From assembly GCF_036108815.1 (NCBI RefSeq), contig NZ_CP107985.1, positions 2,852,001 to 2,916,000 of the forward strand: DNA of 64,000 bases, read 5' to 3'. This DNA is from Streptomyces sp. NBC_00353 (lineage in GTDB: Bacteria > Actinomycetota > Actinomycetes > Streptomycetales > Streptomycetaceae). The notes below the pieces were generated by a model. The model did not search any database, had not been told where the DNA came from, and saw nothing but the letters and a program-made list of their open reading frames with translations. Below, in pieces: positions 16,676 through 25,145 of the stretch (its first letter is position 1; each line of letters opens with the position of its first letter). Made by a program: the position numbers and the translations under genes.

Positions 16676-17839
16676 CTAGGAGGTGCGGGTGTTGCGGGTC
16701 GACCGGATGGTGCTCGCGGCCTGGTCGTAGATCTGCGCGTACCGCTCGTACCGCTCGACACGACGGCGGTTGGTGCGGCGGAACCGGCGGGCGACCAGCC
16801 GGGCCAGGTCCGCGGCGCCGACCATACCTGCCTCCGGGCCCAGCTCCGCCTTCGCGATCCGGGCCTCGGGCCGGTAGCCACGGCCGGTGAGGTGGCGCTT
16901 GAAGGCATCCCTGGCGGGACCGATCAGCAGGTCGTCGGCGGCGCTGACACCGCCTCCGATGACGAAGCAGGAGGGGTCGAGCGCGGCAGCCAGATTGGCG
17001 ATGCCGACACCGAGCCACTGGCCGATGTCCTGGAGGAGCTCGATGCACATCGCATCGCCCTCGCGGGCCAGTTCGGTGATGAGCGGCCCGGTGATCTCGG
17101 GGATGTTCCCCTTGACCCGCTCGATGATGCCGTGGGCGACGGGCGAATCGGCGGCGGCCAGCTCCCTGGCCTCGCGGACGAGGGCGTTGCCGGAGCTGTA
17201 CTGCTCCCAGCAGCCGCGGTTGCCGCACGGACAGCGGTGCCCGCCGGGCACCACCTGCATGTGGCCGAACTCACCGGCGACCCCGTACTTGCCACGCTTG
17301 ACCTGACCGTCCTCCAGAATCGCGCCGCCGATGCCGGTACCGAGCGTGATCATGACGAGATGGTCCTCGCCGCGGCCCGCGCCGAACCGCCACTCCGCCC
17401 ACGCCGCGGTGTTCGCGTCGTTGTCCACCATGACGGGGACGACCAGGCGGGAGGCGAGTGCGTCCCGGAGGGGTTCGTCGCGCCAGGCGAGGTGCGGCGC
17501 GAACAGCACCTTGGAGCGATCGGCGTCGACCCAGCCCGCCGCGCCGATGCCGACGGCGTGCACATCGTGCCGGTCGGAGAGGTCGAGGACCAGCTCGACG
17601 ATGGTGTCCTCGACGACCTTGGGGCTCTTGGACTTGTCCGGCGTCTCGGTGCGCAGCTGCTCCAGGATGTTGCCGTCGGCGTCGACGACGCCGGCCATCA
17701 CCTTCGTACCCCCGATGTCGATGCCGACAGTGGGTACCCGTGGCGCCGTGAGATGCGAGCGCCGCTCGCGGGTGCCGACGGTCCGCAGGACGGTGGCGCG
17801 GGCGGAGCCGCGGTGTGTGAAGTCGCGGTACGTGCTCAT
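16676..17839 (-). CDS. ROK family sugar kinase (glucokinase-like)
   Basis: 387 residues. N-terminal phosphate-binding VGIDIGGTKVMAGVVDADG, central MVDNDANTAAWAEWRFGAGRG, LGTGIGGAILEDG, and the ROK zinc signature GEFGHMQVVPGGHRCPCGNRG followed by CWEQYSSG. All active-site landmarks (DND, E-x-GH, Cys-rich Zn site) are present, and no DNA-binding domain precedes it, so it is a kinase and not a repressor. It phosphorylates glucose or a related sugar after import. It lies 135 bp after the ABC importer genes on the same strand. Confidence 0.9.
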   Translation of the reverse strand: MSTYRDFTHRGSARATVLRTVGTRERRSHLTAPRVPTVGIDIGGTKVMAGVVDADGNILEQLRTETPDKSKSPKVVEDTIVELVLDLSDRHDVHAVGIGAAGWVDADRSKVLFAPHLAWRDEPLRDALASRLVVPVMVDNDANTAAWAEWRFGAGRGEDHLVMITLGTGIGGAILEDGQVKRGKYGVAGEFGHMQVVPGGHRCPCGNRGCWEQYSSGNALVREARELAAADSPVAHGIIERVKGNIPEITGPLITELAREGDAMCIELLQDIGQWLGVGIANLAAALDPSCFVIGGGVSAADDLLIGPARDAFKRHLTGRGYRPEARIAKAELGPEAGMVGAADLARLVARRFRRTNRRRVERYERYAQIYDQAASTIRSTRNTRTS

Positions 17840-17974
17840 CGTCCCTGCATTGTCTGGGGGGACCGGGTGGTGACAGCTCCCGGCGGCGGACGGCGCCCGT
17901 CGGGCTCGATTCTGCCACTGCCGGAGCGTCGGGGCGGGCGGTCGGGGTCCGCGGCGCCCCGCCCGCGCCCTCTC

Positions 17975-18811
17975 CTACGGGGTGTCGCCGGTGACCGGAT
18001 GGCCGCCCAGGTGGGTCGGCGAGGGGGCCCGCTCGAGCTCGTGGCTGAGCTCCTCGAGCTCGCTGCCACCGGCCATCTGGCGGGTCAGCTCGTCCAGGGT
18101 GATGGAGCCCTTGGTGTGGCTGCCGGACATGGCGCCCCGCTTGAGCAGCACGAACCGGTCGCCGACCAGATAGGCGTGGTGCGGGTTGTGCGTGATGAGA
18201 ACCACGCCGAGCCCGGCGTCCCGGGCGGCCGCCACGTACTTGAGCACGACCCCGGACTGCTTGACGCCGAGCGCCGCGGTGGGCTCGTCCAGGACGAGGA
18301 CCTTGGCGCCGAAGTAGACGGCCCGCGCGATGGCGACGCACTGGCGCTCGCCGCCGGACAGGGTGCCGATCGGCTGGTCGACGTCGCGCAGGTCGATGCC
18401 CATGCGCAGCAGTTCGGAGCGGGTCGTCTCGCGCATCATCCGGACGTCGAGCCGCTTGAACGGGCCGACGCCCGTCGTCGGCTCGGAGCCGAGGAAGAAG
18501 TTTCGCCAGACGGGCATCAGCGGAACGACGGCCAGGTCCTGGTAGACCGTGGCGATGCCCCGGTCCAGGGCCTCGCGCGGGTTGGCCAGAGCGGTCTCCT
18601 CGCCGTCGACCAGGAACCGGCCTGCGTCGTGCCGGTGCAGCCCTGCGATGATCTTGATGAGGGTGGACTTGCCGGCGCCGTTGTCGCCGAGGACGCAGGA
18701 GATCTCGCCCGCGTGGACCTCCAGCGAGACGTCCTGGAGCGCCTTGATGTTCCCGTAGAACTTGCTGACGTGGTCCAGCTCGATCAGCGCCCGGGGGGCC
18801 GCGGTCGTCAT
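17975..18811 (-). CDS. sugar ABC transporter ATP-binding protein
   Basis: 278-residue single-cassette ATPase of the CUT2-like FrcA/XylG class: Walker A LGDNGAGKSTLIKIIAG, Q-loop VYQDLAVVPLM, signature LSGGERQCVAIARA, Walker B VLVLDEPTAAL and H-loop LITHN. The short single domain (not the fused pair of RbsA/MglA) is typical of actinobacterial ribose/xylose/inositol-type importers. Its ATG overlaps the permease stop by 4 bp (ATGA). Confidence 0.92.
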   Translation of the reverse strand: MTTAAPRALIELDHVSKFYGNIKALQDVSLEVHAGEISCVLGDNGAGKSTLIKIIAGLHRHDAGRFLVDGEETALANPREALDRGIATVYQDLAVVPLMPVWRNFFLGSEPTTGVGPFKRLDVRMMRETTRSELLRMGIDLRDVDQPIGTLSGGERQCVAIARAVYFGAKVLVLDEPTAALGVKQSGVVLKYVAAARDAGLGVVLITHNPHHAYLVGDRFVLLKRGAMSGSHTKGSITLDELTRQMAGGSELEELSHELERAPSPTHLGGHPVTGDTP

Positions 18812-19863
18812 TTCGTCGCCTCCGCGCGCTTGCGTACCCATGCGTTGAGCAGGGTGGCCAGGAGCAGCATGGCTCCGAGGAAGAACTTGAACCAGTCCGG
18901 GTTCCACTCCGCGTACACGATGCCCTTGCTGGTCATGCCGAAGATGAAAGCGCCGATCGCCGAGCCGATCGCGGAGCCGTAGCCGCCGGTGATCAGACAG
19001 CCGCCGATGACGGCCGCGATGATGTACGTCAGCTCGTTGCCGACGCCCTCGCCGGACTGCACCACATCGAACGAGAACAGCAGGTGCTGCCCGGAGACCC
19101 AGGCGGCGAAGGCGACCCCGAGGTAGAGCCCGACCTTGGTGCGGATCACCGGGACACCGACGGCGCGGGCCGCGTCGGCCTCGCCGCCCACCGCGAAGAT
19201 CCAGTTGCCGAAGCGGGTACGGAGCAGGATCCAGGTGGCGACCGCGACGAGCACCGCCCACCAGAGAATGGTGATCTTGAGCTCGACCCCGCCGACGGTC
19301 CACTGCGAGGCGAAGACCTTGCGGGCCGAGTCGAAGCCCTCCATGTCGGCGATGGACTTCGTCGACACGGTTCCGCTGATCAGCTTGGTGAAGCCGAGAT
19401 TGAGACCGGTCAGCATCAGGAACGTACCGAGCGTGATGATGAAGCTCGGCAGTTTGGTGCGCGTCAGCATGAGCCCGTTGAACGCGCCGACGGCCAGCGT
19501 CACCAGCAGCGACACGAAGACGCCGACCCAGACGTTGGCCGTCATCTGGTAGCTGAACATCGACGAGACCAGTGCGGAACTGGTGACCATGACACCGGCG
19601 GACAGGTCGAACTCACCGCCGATCATCAGCAGCGCCACCGGCGCCGCCATGATCCCGATGGTGGACGCCGCGTACAGCACCGTGCCGAAGCTGGAGGCGC
19701 GCAGGAAGCTGTCGGCGACGATCGAGAAGAAGATGAAGACGGCCGCGGCGCCAACGACCGAACCGAGTTCGGGACGGCCGAGCAGCCTGCGCAGCGCCGA
19801 GGTGTGCAGCAGCCGCTCGTCGGATCCGGCCGCCGGGGCCGGTGGTTGCTCCGTCGTGGTCAT
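18808..19863 (-). CDS. sugar ABC transporter permease
   Basis: 351 residues, multi-spanning BPD_transp_2 fold: FIFFSIVADSFLRASSFGTV, VALLMIGGEFDLSAGVMV (the conserved GGEFDLS motif of ribose/xylose-type permeases), LPSFIITLGTFLMLTGLNL and ITGGYGSAIGSAIGAFIFGM. Start ATG 19863. It overlaps the downstream ATPase and the upstream binding-protein gene by 4 bp each, so the three are translationally coupled. Confidence 0.92.
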   Translation of the reverse strand: MTTTEQPPAPAAGSDERLLHTSALRRLLGRPELGSVVGAAAVFIFFSIVADSFLRASSFGTVLYAASTIGIMAAPVALLMIGGEFDLSAGVMVTSSALVSSMFSYQMTANVWVGVFVSLLVTLAVGAFNGLMLTRTKLPSFIITLGTFLMLTGLNLGFTKLISGTVSTKSIADMEGFDSARKVFASQWTVGGVELKITILWWAVLVAVATWILLRTRFGNWIFAVGGEADAARAVGVPVIRTKVGLYLGVAFAAWVSGQHLLFSFDVVQSGEGVGNELTYIIAAVIGGCLITGGYGSAIGSAIGAFIFGMTSKGIVYAEWNPDWFKFFLGAMLLLATLLNAWVRKRAEATK

Positions 19864-20873
19864 CGGGTCCCCCGCTTCGTGTACTCCGCCAGCTCGGCGG
19901 CGTCCTTCGAGGTGATGATCTGCGGGCCGGTGAGGACGGGGCGCCCACCACCGAGCACATTGCGGTTGTAGCGGTAGAGCCAGAGCAGGTCGACGGCCTC
20001 GTACCCCTGGAGGTACGGCTGCTGGTCGACGGCGAAGCCCAGGGTCTTGTCCTGCAGCGCGGTGGCGACCTTCGCGTTCAGGTCGAACGTGTCGATCTCG
20101 GCCTTGGAACCCGCGGTCCGCTTCGCCTTCACGGCGGCGTCCGCGAACGGCGCGCCGAGCGTGACGACCGCGTCGATGCTCTTGTCCGCCTGGAGCTTCG
20201 CCTCGATGGACGCCTGGACGTCGGGCATGTTGGTGCCCTCGACGTACAGGTTCTGCATCTGCCCGTCGAACGCCTTCTTCGCCCCGGCGCAGCGCTGCTC
20301 GTGGCCGACGTTGCCCTGCTCGTGCAGGATGCACAGGGCCTTCTTGCGGCCGCGCGCGTTGAGCTCGTCGCCGACGGCCTCGCCGGCGATGGACTCGTCC
20401 TGGCCGATGTGGGTGAGCGCGCCGAACGCCTTGGACTCCGCGGAGCCCGAGTTCACCGTGATCACCGGGATCCCGGCCCTGGTGGCCTTGGCGACGACTT
20501 CCTTCATCGCGTCGGGCTTGGCGAGCGAGACGATCAGCCCGTCGATCTTCTGGTCGATCGCGGCCTGGACGAGCTGGGCCTGCTGCTGTGCCTCGTCGTT
20601 GTGCGAGTACAGGAACTTGATGTTGTCCTTGACGGCCGCCTGCTCGGCGCCCCGCTGGACGATGTCCCAGAAGGTGTCGCCGTCGCCCGAGTGCGTGACC
20701 ATGGTGAAGGTCCAGCGGGGTGTGTTCACCGCGGACCGGCCCTCGGCGGCGGCCCGGGCCGCGCGCTCCTCCGCCCGCTTGCCACCGGTGCTGCTGCATC
20801 CCACGAGGGATGCCCCGAGCACCGCCGCCAGCACGGCACCCATCGCACGTACCCCTGTCCGAACCCTTGCCAC
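19860..20873 (-). CDS. sugar ABC transporter substrate-binding lipoprotein 1
   Basis: 337 residues, periplasmic-binding-protein-like I fold. A lipoprotein signal with basic N-terminus (VARVRTGVRAMG) and lipobox LVGC, then TMVTHSGDGDTFWDIVQRGA, AAIDQKIDGLIVSLAKPDAM, GIPVITVNSG, IGQDESIAGEAVGDEL and FAVDQQPYLQGYEAVDLLWL. The GTG at 20873 gives a better signal peptide than the ATG at 20843. It is a close paralogue of the next gene and is coupled to the permease. Confidence 0.9.
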   Translation of the reverse strand: MARVRTGVRAMGAVLAAVLGASLVGCSSTGGKRAEERAARAAAEGRSAVNTPRWTFTMVTHSGDGDTFWDIVQRGAEQAAVKDNIKFLYSHNDEAQQQAQLVQAAIDQKIDGLIVSLAKPDAMKEVVAKATRAGIPVITVNSGSAESKAFGALTHIGQDESIAGEAVGDELNARGRKKALCILHEQGNVGHEQRCAGAKKAFDGQMQNLYVEGTNMPDVQASIEAKLQADKSIDAVVTLGAPFADAAVKAKRTAGSKAEIDTFDLNAKVATALQDKTLGFAVDQQPYLQGYEAVDLLWLYRYNRNVLGGGRPVLTGPQIITSKDAAELAEYTKRGTR

Positions 20874-21037
20874 GACGCCGTGCCCTTCTTGTGCTGCTCG
20901 CTGTACCGCTTGGTGCCGCCTGGGGGTATTGCCTCCCGGTCCGGCTGGCCAAGTATCCCCGAGCCCGGGTCGGCGCCGCCCGGCAGGGGCGGGGCGTGTG
21001 TGTCGGAAGGGGGTGTGAGCGGTGGCGCGTGCGGCGG

Positions 21038-22051
21038 TCATCGGGTGCCGCGCGCGGTGTACTCCTCCAGCTGCGGGACGTCGTCGGCGGTGACGATCGC
21101 CGGGCCGGTGAGCACCGGTTTGCCGCCGCCGATGACATTGCCGTTGGTCTTGTTGAGCCACAGTTCGTCGACGGCGAGATAGCCCTGGAGGTACGGCTGC
21201 TGGTCGACGGCGAAGCCGACCTCCGCGGCCTTGAGGCTTTTGACGACCTCGGCGTTCAGATCGAATGTGTCGACCTCGGCCTTGGAGCCGGAGCCCTCCT
21301 TGGCCTTGACGGAGGCGGCGGCGAACGGCGCGCCGAGGGTGACGATCGTGTCGATGCCGTGGTCGGCCTGGAGCTTCGCCTCGATGGACGAGGTGGAGGC
21401 GGGCATGTTGGTGCCCTCGACGTTGAGGTTCTCGACCGCGCCCTTGAACGTCTTCTTCACCCCGGCGCACCGCTCCTCGAGCGACACATTGCCCTGCTCG
21501 TGGATGACGCAGACGGCCTTCTTGCGGCCGCGCTTGTTGAGTTCCTCGCCGACGGCCTCACCGGCGACCTTCTCGTCCTGTCCGATGTGGCCGAGCGCGC
21601 CGACCTCCGCGGAGAACTGCGCGCCCGAGTTGATCGTGACGACGGGGATACCGGCCTTCACCGCCTTGGCGACGACCTCCTTGACGGCTTCCGGTTTGGC
21701 GAGCGTGACGACGATGCCGTCGACCTTCTGGTCGATGGCGGCCTGGACGAGCTGGGCCTGCTCCTTGCCCTCCTTGTCGGCGGAGTACAGGAACTCGACG
21801 TTGTCCTTGGCCGCGGCCTGCTTCGCACCGCTGCGGACGATGTCCCAGAAGGTGTCGCCCTCCCCCGCGTGCGTGACCATGGCGATCTTCATCCGGGGTG
21901 TGGAGACGCCCTCGACGCCCTGCCCGCTGCCGCTCCCGGACTTGTCCTCCGAGCTCTTGCCGCCGGAGCTGCTGCATCCGGTTAAGGCGGTGACCGCGAG
22001 GCCGATGGTGCATATGGCGATCAGGGTTGCTGTCCTGCGAGGGGTACGCAT
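21038..22051 (-). CDS. sugar ABC transporter substrate-binding lipoprotein 2
   Basis: 337 residues, the same length and architecture as its neighbour, with long blocks of identity (THxGxGDTFWDIV, QAQLVQAAIDQK.DG, HEQGNV, VDQQPYLQGY). Signal peptide RRTATLIAICTIGLAVTALTGC with lipobox LTGC. As first gene of the importer operon it is separated from the second binding protein by 164 bp, leaving room for an internal promoter. Two binding proteins serving one permease suggest a broadened sugar range. Confidence 0.9.
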   Translation of the reverse strand: MRTPRRTATLIAICTIGLAVTALTGCSSSGGKSSEDKSGSGSGQGVEGVSTPRMKIAMVTHAGEGDTFWDIVRSGAKQAAAKDNVEFLYSADKEGKEQAQLVQAAIDQKVDGIVVTLAKPEAVKEVVAKAVKAGIPVVTINSGAQFSAEVGALGHIGQDEKVAGEAVGEELNKRGRKKAVCVIHEQGNVSLEERCAGVKKTFKGAVENLNVEGTNMPASTSSIEAKLQADHGIDTIVTLGAPFAAASVKAKEGSGSKAEVDTFDLNAEVVKSLKAAEVGFAVDQQPYLQGYLAVDELWLNKTNGNVIGGGKPVLTGPAIVTADDVPQLEEYTARGTR

Positions 22052-22145
22052 GGTGGGTCCGCCTTCTCTCCCGGCCGCCCGAGTGCGGCTTGGGGAGTTC
22101 TAGCGGGGTGCGTCGGCGTCGTCAACGGGGCCGCCGGAGCGCACG

Positions 22146-22904
22146 TCAGCGTACGAGGAGCTGGAAGTCGAAGGCGTAGCGCGAGGCCCGGTAGACATGG
22201 GAGGCGAATTCGACCGCCCGCCCGGTGTCGTCGTACGTGGTGCGCTCCATCGTCAGCAGCGGCGCGCCCTCGGGCTCGGCGAGCTGGGCGGCCTCCTCGG
22301 CCGTGGCGAGGCGGGCGCCGACGCTCTGGCGCGCGCTGTGCAGGGTGATGCCGGCGGCCCGCATGATCCGGTAGAGACCGGTGGCCTCCAGTCGTTCGGT
22401 GCCCAGGTCGACCAGGCCGGCCGGCACGTGGTTGCGCAGCAGGGCCATCGGTTCGTCGTGCGCGGACCGCAGCCGCTCCACGAGGTGGACGTCGGTGCCT
22501 TCCGGGACACCGAGGGCGGCGGCGATCCTGGCAGTGGCGGGCTCGATCCGGTTGCCCAGGACCCGGGTGGCGGGGCGCTGGCCGGCCGCCTCCAGATCGT
22601 CGTACAGGCTGCTCAGTTCGAGGGGCCGCTTGACCTGGCTGTGGACGACCTGGGTGCCCACCCCGCGGCGACGGACCATCAGGCCCTTGTCGACGAGCGA
22701 CTGAATGGCCTGGCGGACGGTGGGCCGCGACAGGCCGAGCCGGGCCGCGAGCTCGATCTCGTTGCCGAGAAGACTGCCGGGGGCGAGCCGGCCCTGCTCG
22801 ATCGCCGCCTCCAACTGCTGGGACAGCTGGTAGTAGAGCGGGACCGGGCTGCTGCGGTCCACACCGAGTTCGAGGGCGACGGGGTCGGCGACGGGTTTGG
22901 GCAC
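22146..22904 (-). CDS. GntR/HutC family regulator with UTRA domain
   Basis: 252 residues. Winged helix at about 20-85 (PLYYQLSQQLEAAIEQGRL, ELAARLGLSRPTVRQAIQSL, RRRGVGTQVV) and a UTRA ligand-binding domain (HLVERLRSAHDEPMALLRNH, LLTMERTTYDDTGRAVEF). It is 94 bp upstream of the importer operon on the same strand and probably represses it when no sugar ligand is bound. The GTG start at 22904 lacks a strong ribosome-binding site. Copies of TGTCAGGAC in its own promoter suggest autoregulation. Confidence 0.88.
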   Translation of the reverse strand: MPKPVADPVALELGVDRSSPVPLYYQLSQQLEAAIEQGRLAPGSLLGNEIELAARLGLSRPTVRQAIQSLVDKGLMVRRRGVGTQVVHSQVKRPLELSSLYDDLEAAGQRPATRVLGNRIEPATARIAAALGVPEGTDVHLVERLRSAHDEPMALLRNHVPAGLVDLGTERLEATGLYRIMRAAGITLHSARQSVGARLATAEEAAQLAEPEGAPLLTMERTTYDDTGRAVEFASHVYRASRYAFDFQLLVR

Positions 22905-22920
22905 GGCAGGAGCGTAGCCC

Positions 22921-22976
22921 TCATGTCAGGACCACCGGTAGTCAGGTCGTCCCGTTGTCCGGTTGTCCTGACAACC
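22921..22976. promoter_or_regulatory. candidate GntR operators upstream of the regulator
   Basis: The region holds TGTCAGGACCACCGG on the plus strand and, on the other strand, GGTTGTCAGGACAACCGGAC, i.e. two TGTCAGGAC(C/A)A elements about 40 bp apart. The second is nearly palindromic (GGTTGTC-aggac-...). It lies directly upstream of the GntR gene start. The same core recurs before the Gfo/Idh/MocA gene. Confidence 0.5.
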
Positions 22977-23124
22977 CGCTGCCCAGAAGATGCGACGGGT
23001 CGGGGGCCACCCGGTCGCGGGCGGGTCGGCGGGCGACCTGGGCGGGGTGATCGTAGTCTGCGGGTGGGGTGCTCAGGGGGCGCGCCACCGGTGCCGTACG
23101 ACGCGTCGACGTGAGGGAGAGCAG

Positions 23125-23544
23125 ATGTCCAAGCCACCGTTGCCGGACGAAGCCGTGGCCATGCTGAAGAAGGCGAACCCGGCCGTCATCACCACGCTCC
23201 GCCCGGACGGCCAGCCGGTGTCCACCCCGACCTGGTACCTCTGGGACGACGGCCGGATCCTGGTGAACATGGACGAGGGGCGCAAGCGGCTGGAACACAT
23301 CCGCAACGACCCGCGCGTCACTCTCACCGTGCTGGACGGGGCGGGCTGGTACACGCACATCAGCGTCATCGGCCGCGTCGCCGAGACACGCCCGGACGAG
23401 GGCCTCGCCGACATCGACAAGCTGGCCCGCCAGTACATGGGCAACGACTACCCCATGCGGGACCGCGACCGGGTGAGCGCCTGGATCGAGATCGACCGCT
23501 GGCACGGCTGGGGCACCCTCAAGGACAACAGCCAACCGGGCTGA
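23125..23544 (+). CDS. PPOX-class F420/FMN-dependent oxidoreductase
   Basis: 139 residues of the split-barrel flavin/F420-binding fold: AVITTLRPDGQPVSTPTWYLW (typical first strands), MDEGRKRLEHIRNDPRVTLTV and SVIGRVAETR. These small enzymes reduce diverse substrates with F420H2 or bind FMN. The ATG at 23125 has GGGAG 5 nt upstream. Convergent with the amidase gene and separated from it by a strong terminator. Confidence 0.85.
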   Translation: MSKPPLPDEAVAMLKKANPAVITTLRPDGQPVSTPTWYLWDDGRILVNMDEGRKRLEHIRNDPRVTLTVLDGAGWYTHISVIGRVAETRPDEGLADIDKLARQYMGNDYPMRDRDRVSAWIEIDRWHGWGTLKDNSQPG

Positions 23545-23593
23545 CCACCCGCCGGGGCACCGGCCCCGCCGCGGCCGGCCGGCCGGCCGGGAA

Positions 23594-23615
23594 GCGAAGG
23601 CCCGCGGGCCTTCGC
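23594..23615. terminator. bidirectional terminator between convergent genes
   Basis: Perfect 22-nt palindrome built on GCGAAGGCCCG / CGGGCCTTCGC, between the F420-type oxidoreductase and the amidase. Confidence 0.75.
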
Positions 23616-23645
23616 ACACGTGCCGGTCGGCTGCCGCGGACCGGT

Positions 23646-24776
23646 TCAGACCCGGAACGCCTGCCGTACCGAGCCGCCGACGACGGCGCACCACGTGCTC
23701 GTCCCGACCTTGCCGTCGGGAACGAGGCCGTGCAGTCGCTGAAGGTCCTGGACGGCTTTCATGGTCGCGTTGTCGTACGTGCCCGTCGGTGCGGCATCGG
23801 CGTATCCCTTGCGGACGAGCATCTCCTGAAGGGCCACGACGGGCAGGCCGGTGGCGTGCTTGCCGAGGGTGGGTACGAGCGCCTCCCAGGTGGCACGGTC
23901 GAAGGTGCAGTCCGGGTCGACCGGAATGCCGTTCCTCGCCTGGAAGTCGTTCACGACCGGGTTCATGTCCTGGCCGAAGACGCCGTCGGCGGCCAGTTCG
24001 TATCCGAGGTCGGCGAGCAGGTACTGCGCCACCTTGACGACGGGGCCGCCGACGAACCGCCAGATGTCCGGCCACCGGCGCTCCGGTATCGCGCCGACCG
24101 GTGTGCCCAGCGCCTTGAGGACGCGCGAGCGGATCATCGGGAACTGCGCGTAGAAGGCGATGCCCGGGCAGTCGGTGTCGCGGAAGTCCCAGTGGCCGAA
24201 GACGTCCCAGGCGTTCAGGTCGAACTTGCGGCACACGGCGGTGCACAGCTCGACCAGCGAGTCGAGGAGGGCCTCGGGAGGGGTCTCCGTGATGTAGGTG
24301 CCCTCGTTCTCGATCCCGATCGCATTGCCGTTCTCGCCGGGACAGTGGGCGGCGGTCACCTGGTGCTCCCCGGCTTCCAGGGTCTCCAGGCTCCGGTGAC
24401 GGCCCTCCAGGACGTAGCCGCCCCGGCTCACGGTGAAGTGCTGGCCGGTGTCCGCCCAGCCGTTGGTGTCCATGTGCAGGTCCTGGCAGTCCTTGGCCAG
24501 CTGGACGGCGTGCTCGCGCGAGTAGTCGGTGACGTTCGGGAACGCCATGTGGTGCAGGATGATCTTGTTGGTGGTGTTGCCGGTGATCTGGATGGTGCCG
24601 GCCGGCGGCCTGGCGCCCCAGCTGTCGCAGTCGATGATCCAGGGGAATTCCGCCGAGGGCGCCGCCTGGGCCGCGGCGGGGAGCGCCAGTTCGGTGCCGA
24701 CGACCGCGGCGACCGCTCCCCCGAGGCCGAATCTGAACAGCGTACGGCGGTCGACTTCGTGCTCGCGCATGGACAT
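23646..24776 (-). CDS. Tat-exported N-acetylmuramoyl-L-alanine amidase with peptidoglycan-binding repeats
   Basis: 376 residues. Twin-arginine signal (DRRTLFRFGLGGAVAAVVG, then LALPAAAQAAP), a PGRP/Amidase_2 domain at about 48-205 with zinc-ligand candidates in LHHMAFPN, GHWDFRDTDCPG and a catalytic-site region IGIENEGTYI, then two peptidoglycan-binding type-1 domains at about 215-300 and 310-370 (FGQDMNPVVNDFQARNGI; NATMKAVQDLQRLHGL). It cleaves the lactyl-peptide bond of murein outside the cell. GGGGGGA precedes the ATG at 24776; ATG 24770 is the alternative. Confidence 0.88.
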   Translation of the reverse strand: MSMREHEVDRRTLFRFGLGGAVAAVVGTELALPAAAQAAPSAEFPWIIDCDSWGARPPAGTIQITGNTTNKIILHHMAFPNVTDYSREHAVQLAKDCQDLHMDTNGWADTGQHFTVSRGGYVLEGRHRSLETLEAGEHQVTAAHCPGENGNAIGIENEGTYITETPPEALLDSLVELCTAVCRKFDLNAWDVFGHWDFRDTDCPGIAFYAQFPMIRSRVLKALGTPVGAIPERRWPDIWRFVGGPVVKVAQYLLADLGYELAADGVFGQDMNPVVNDFQARNGIPVDPDCTFDRATWEALVPTLGKHATGLPVVALQEMLVRKGYADAAPTGTYDNATMKAVQDLQRLHGLVPDGKVGTSTWCAVVGGSVRQAFRV

Positions 24777-25094
24777 GCAGTCCCCCCAGGGGTCACGGCA
24801 GCCTCTTCCGGCTGCCGACGGCAACGGGAGATTATGTGGCCCACACACGCAAAACCAGTCTTTCCGAAGATCGTTACGAGTCCCGCGGGGGCAGGACGGG
24901 GCGAATGGGAGCAAGTCACCGGTCGCCGCACCCTCTCCTTTCCGAACCCGCGGCATTCACGACGATGTGACGGTCCGTCAGGCCACCTGGACATGACCAC
25001 GTCGCCGGAGGGCCGGGCGCTGAACAACGAGCCGTCAGAGACGGTGCGCGGGAGCCCTGCCGCCCACGGCCCGAGGCAGCGAACACGCTCTCGT

Positions 25095-25116
25095 TTGTCA
25101 GGACATATAGTTGACA
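25095..25116 (+). promoter_or_regulatory. promoter region with TGTCAGGACA motif before Gfo/Idh/MocA gene
   Basis: TTGTCAGGACAT at 25095-25106 matches the TGTCAGGACAA core before the GntR gene 2.2 kb away. It overlaps a TATAGT hexamer, with TTGACA right after, so a bound repressor would cover the promoter. The gene starts 30 bp downstream. Confidence 0.5.
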
Positions 25117-25145
25117 GCGCAGCCGGTGGGCGGCACGTTGGGACC

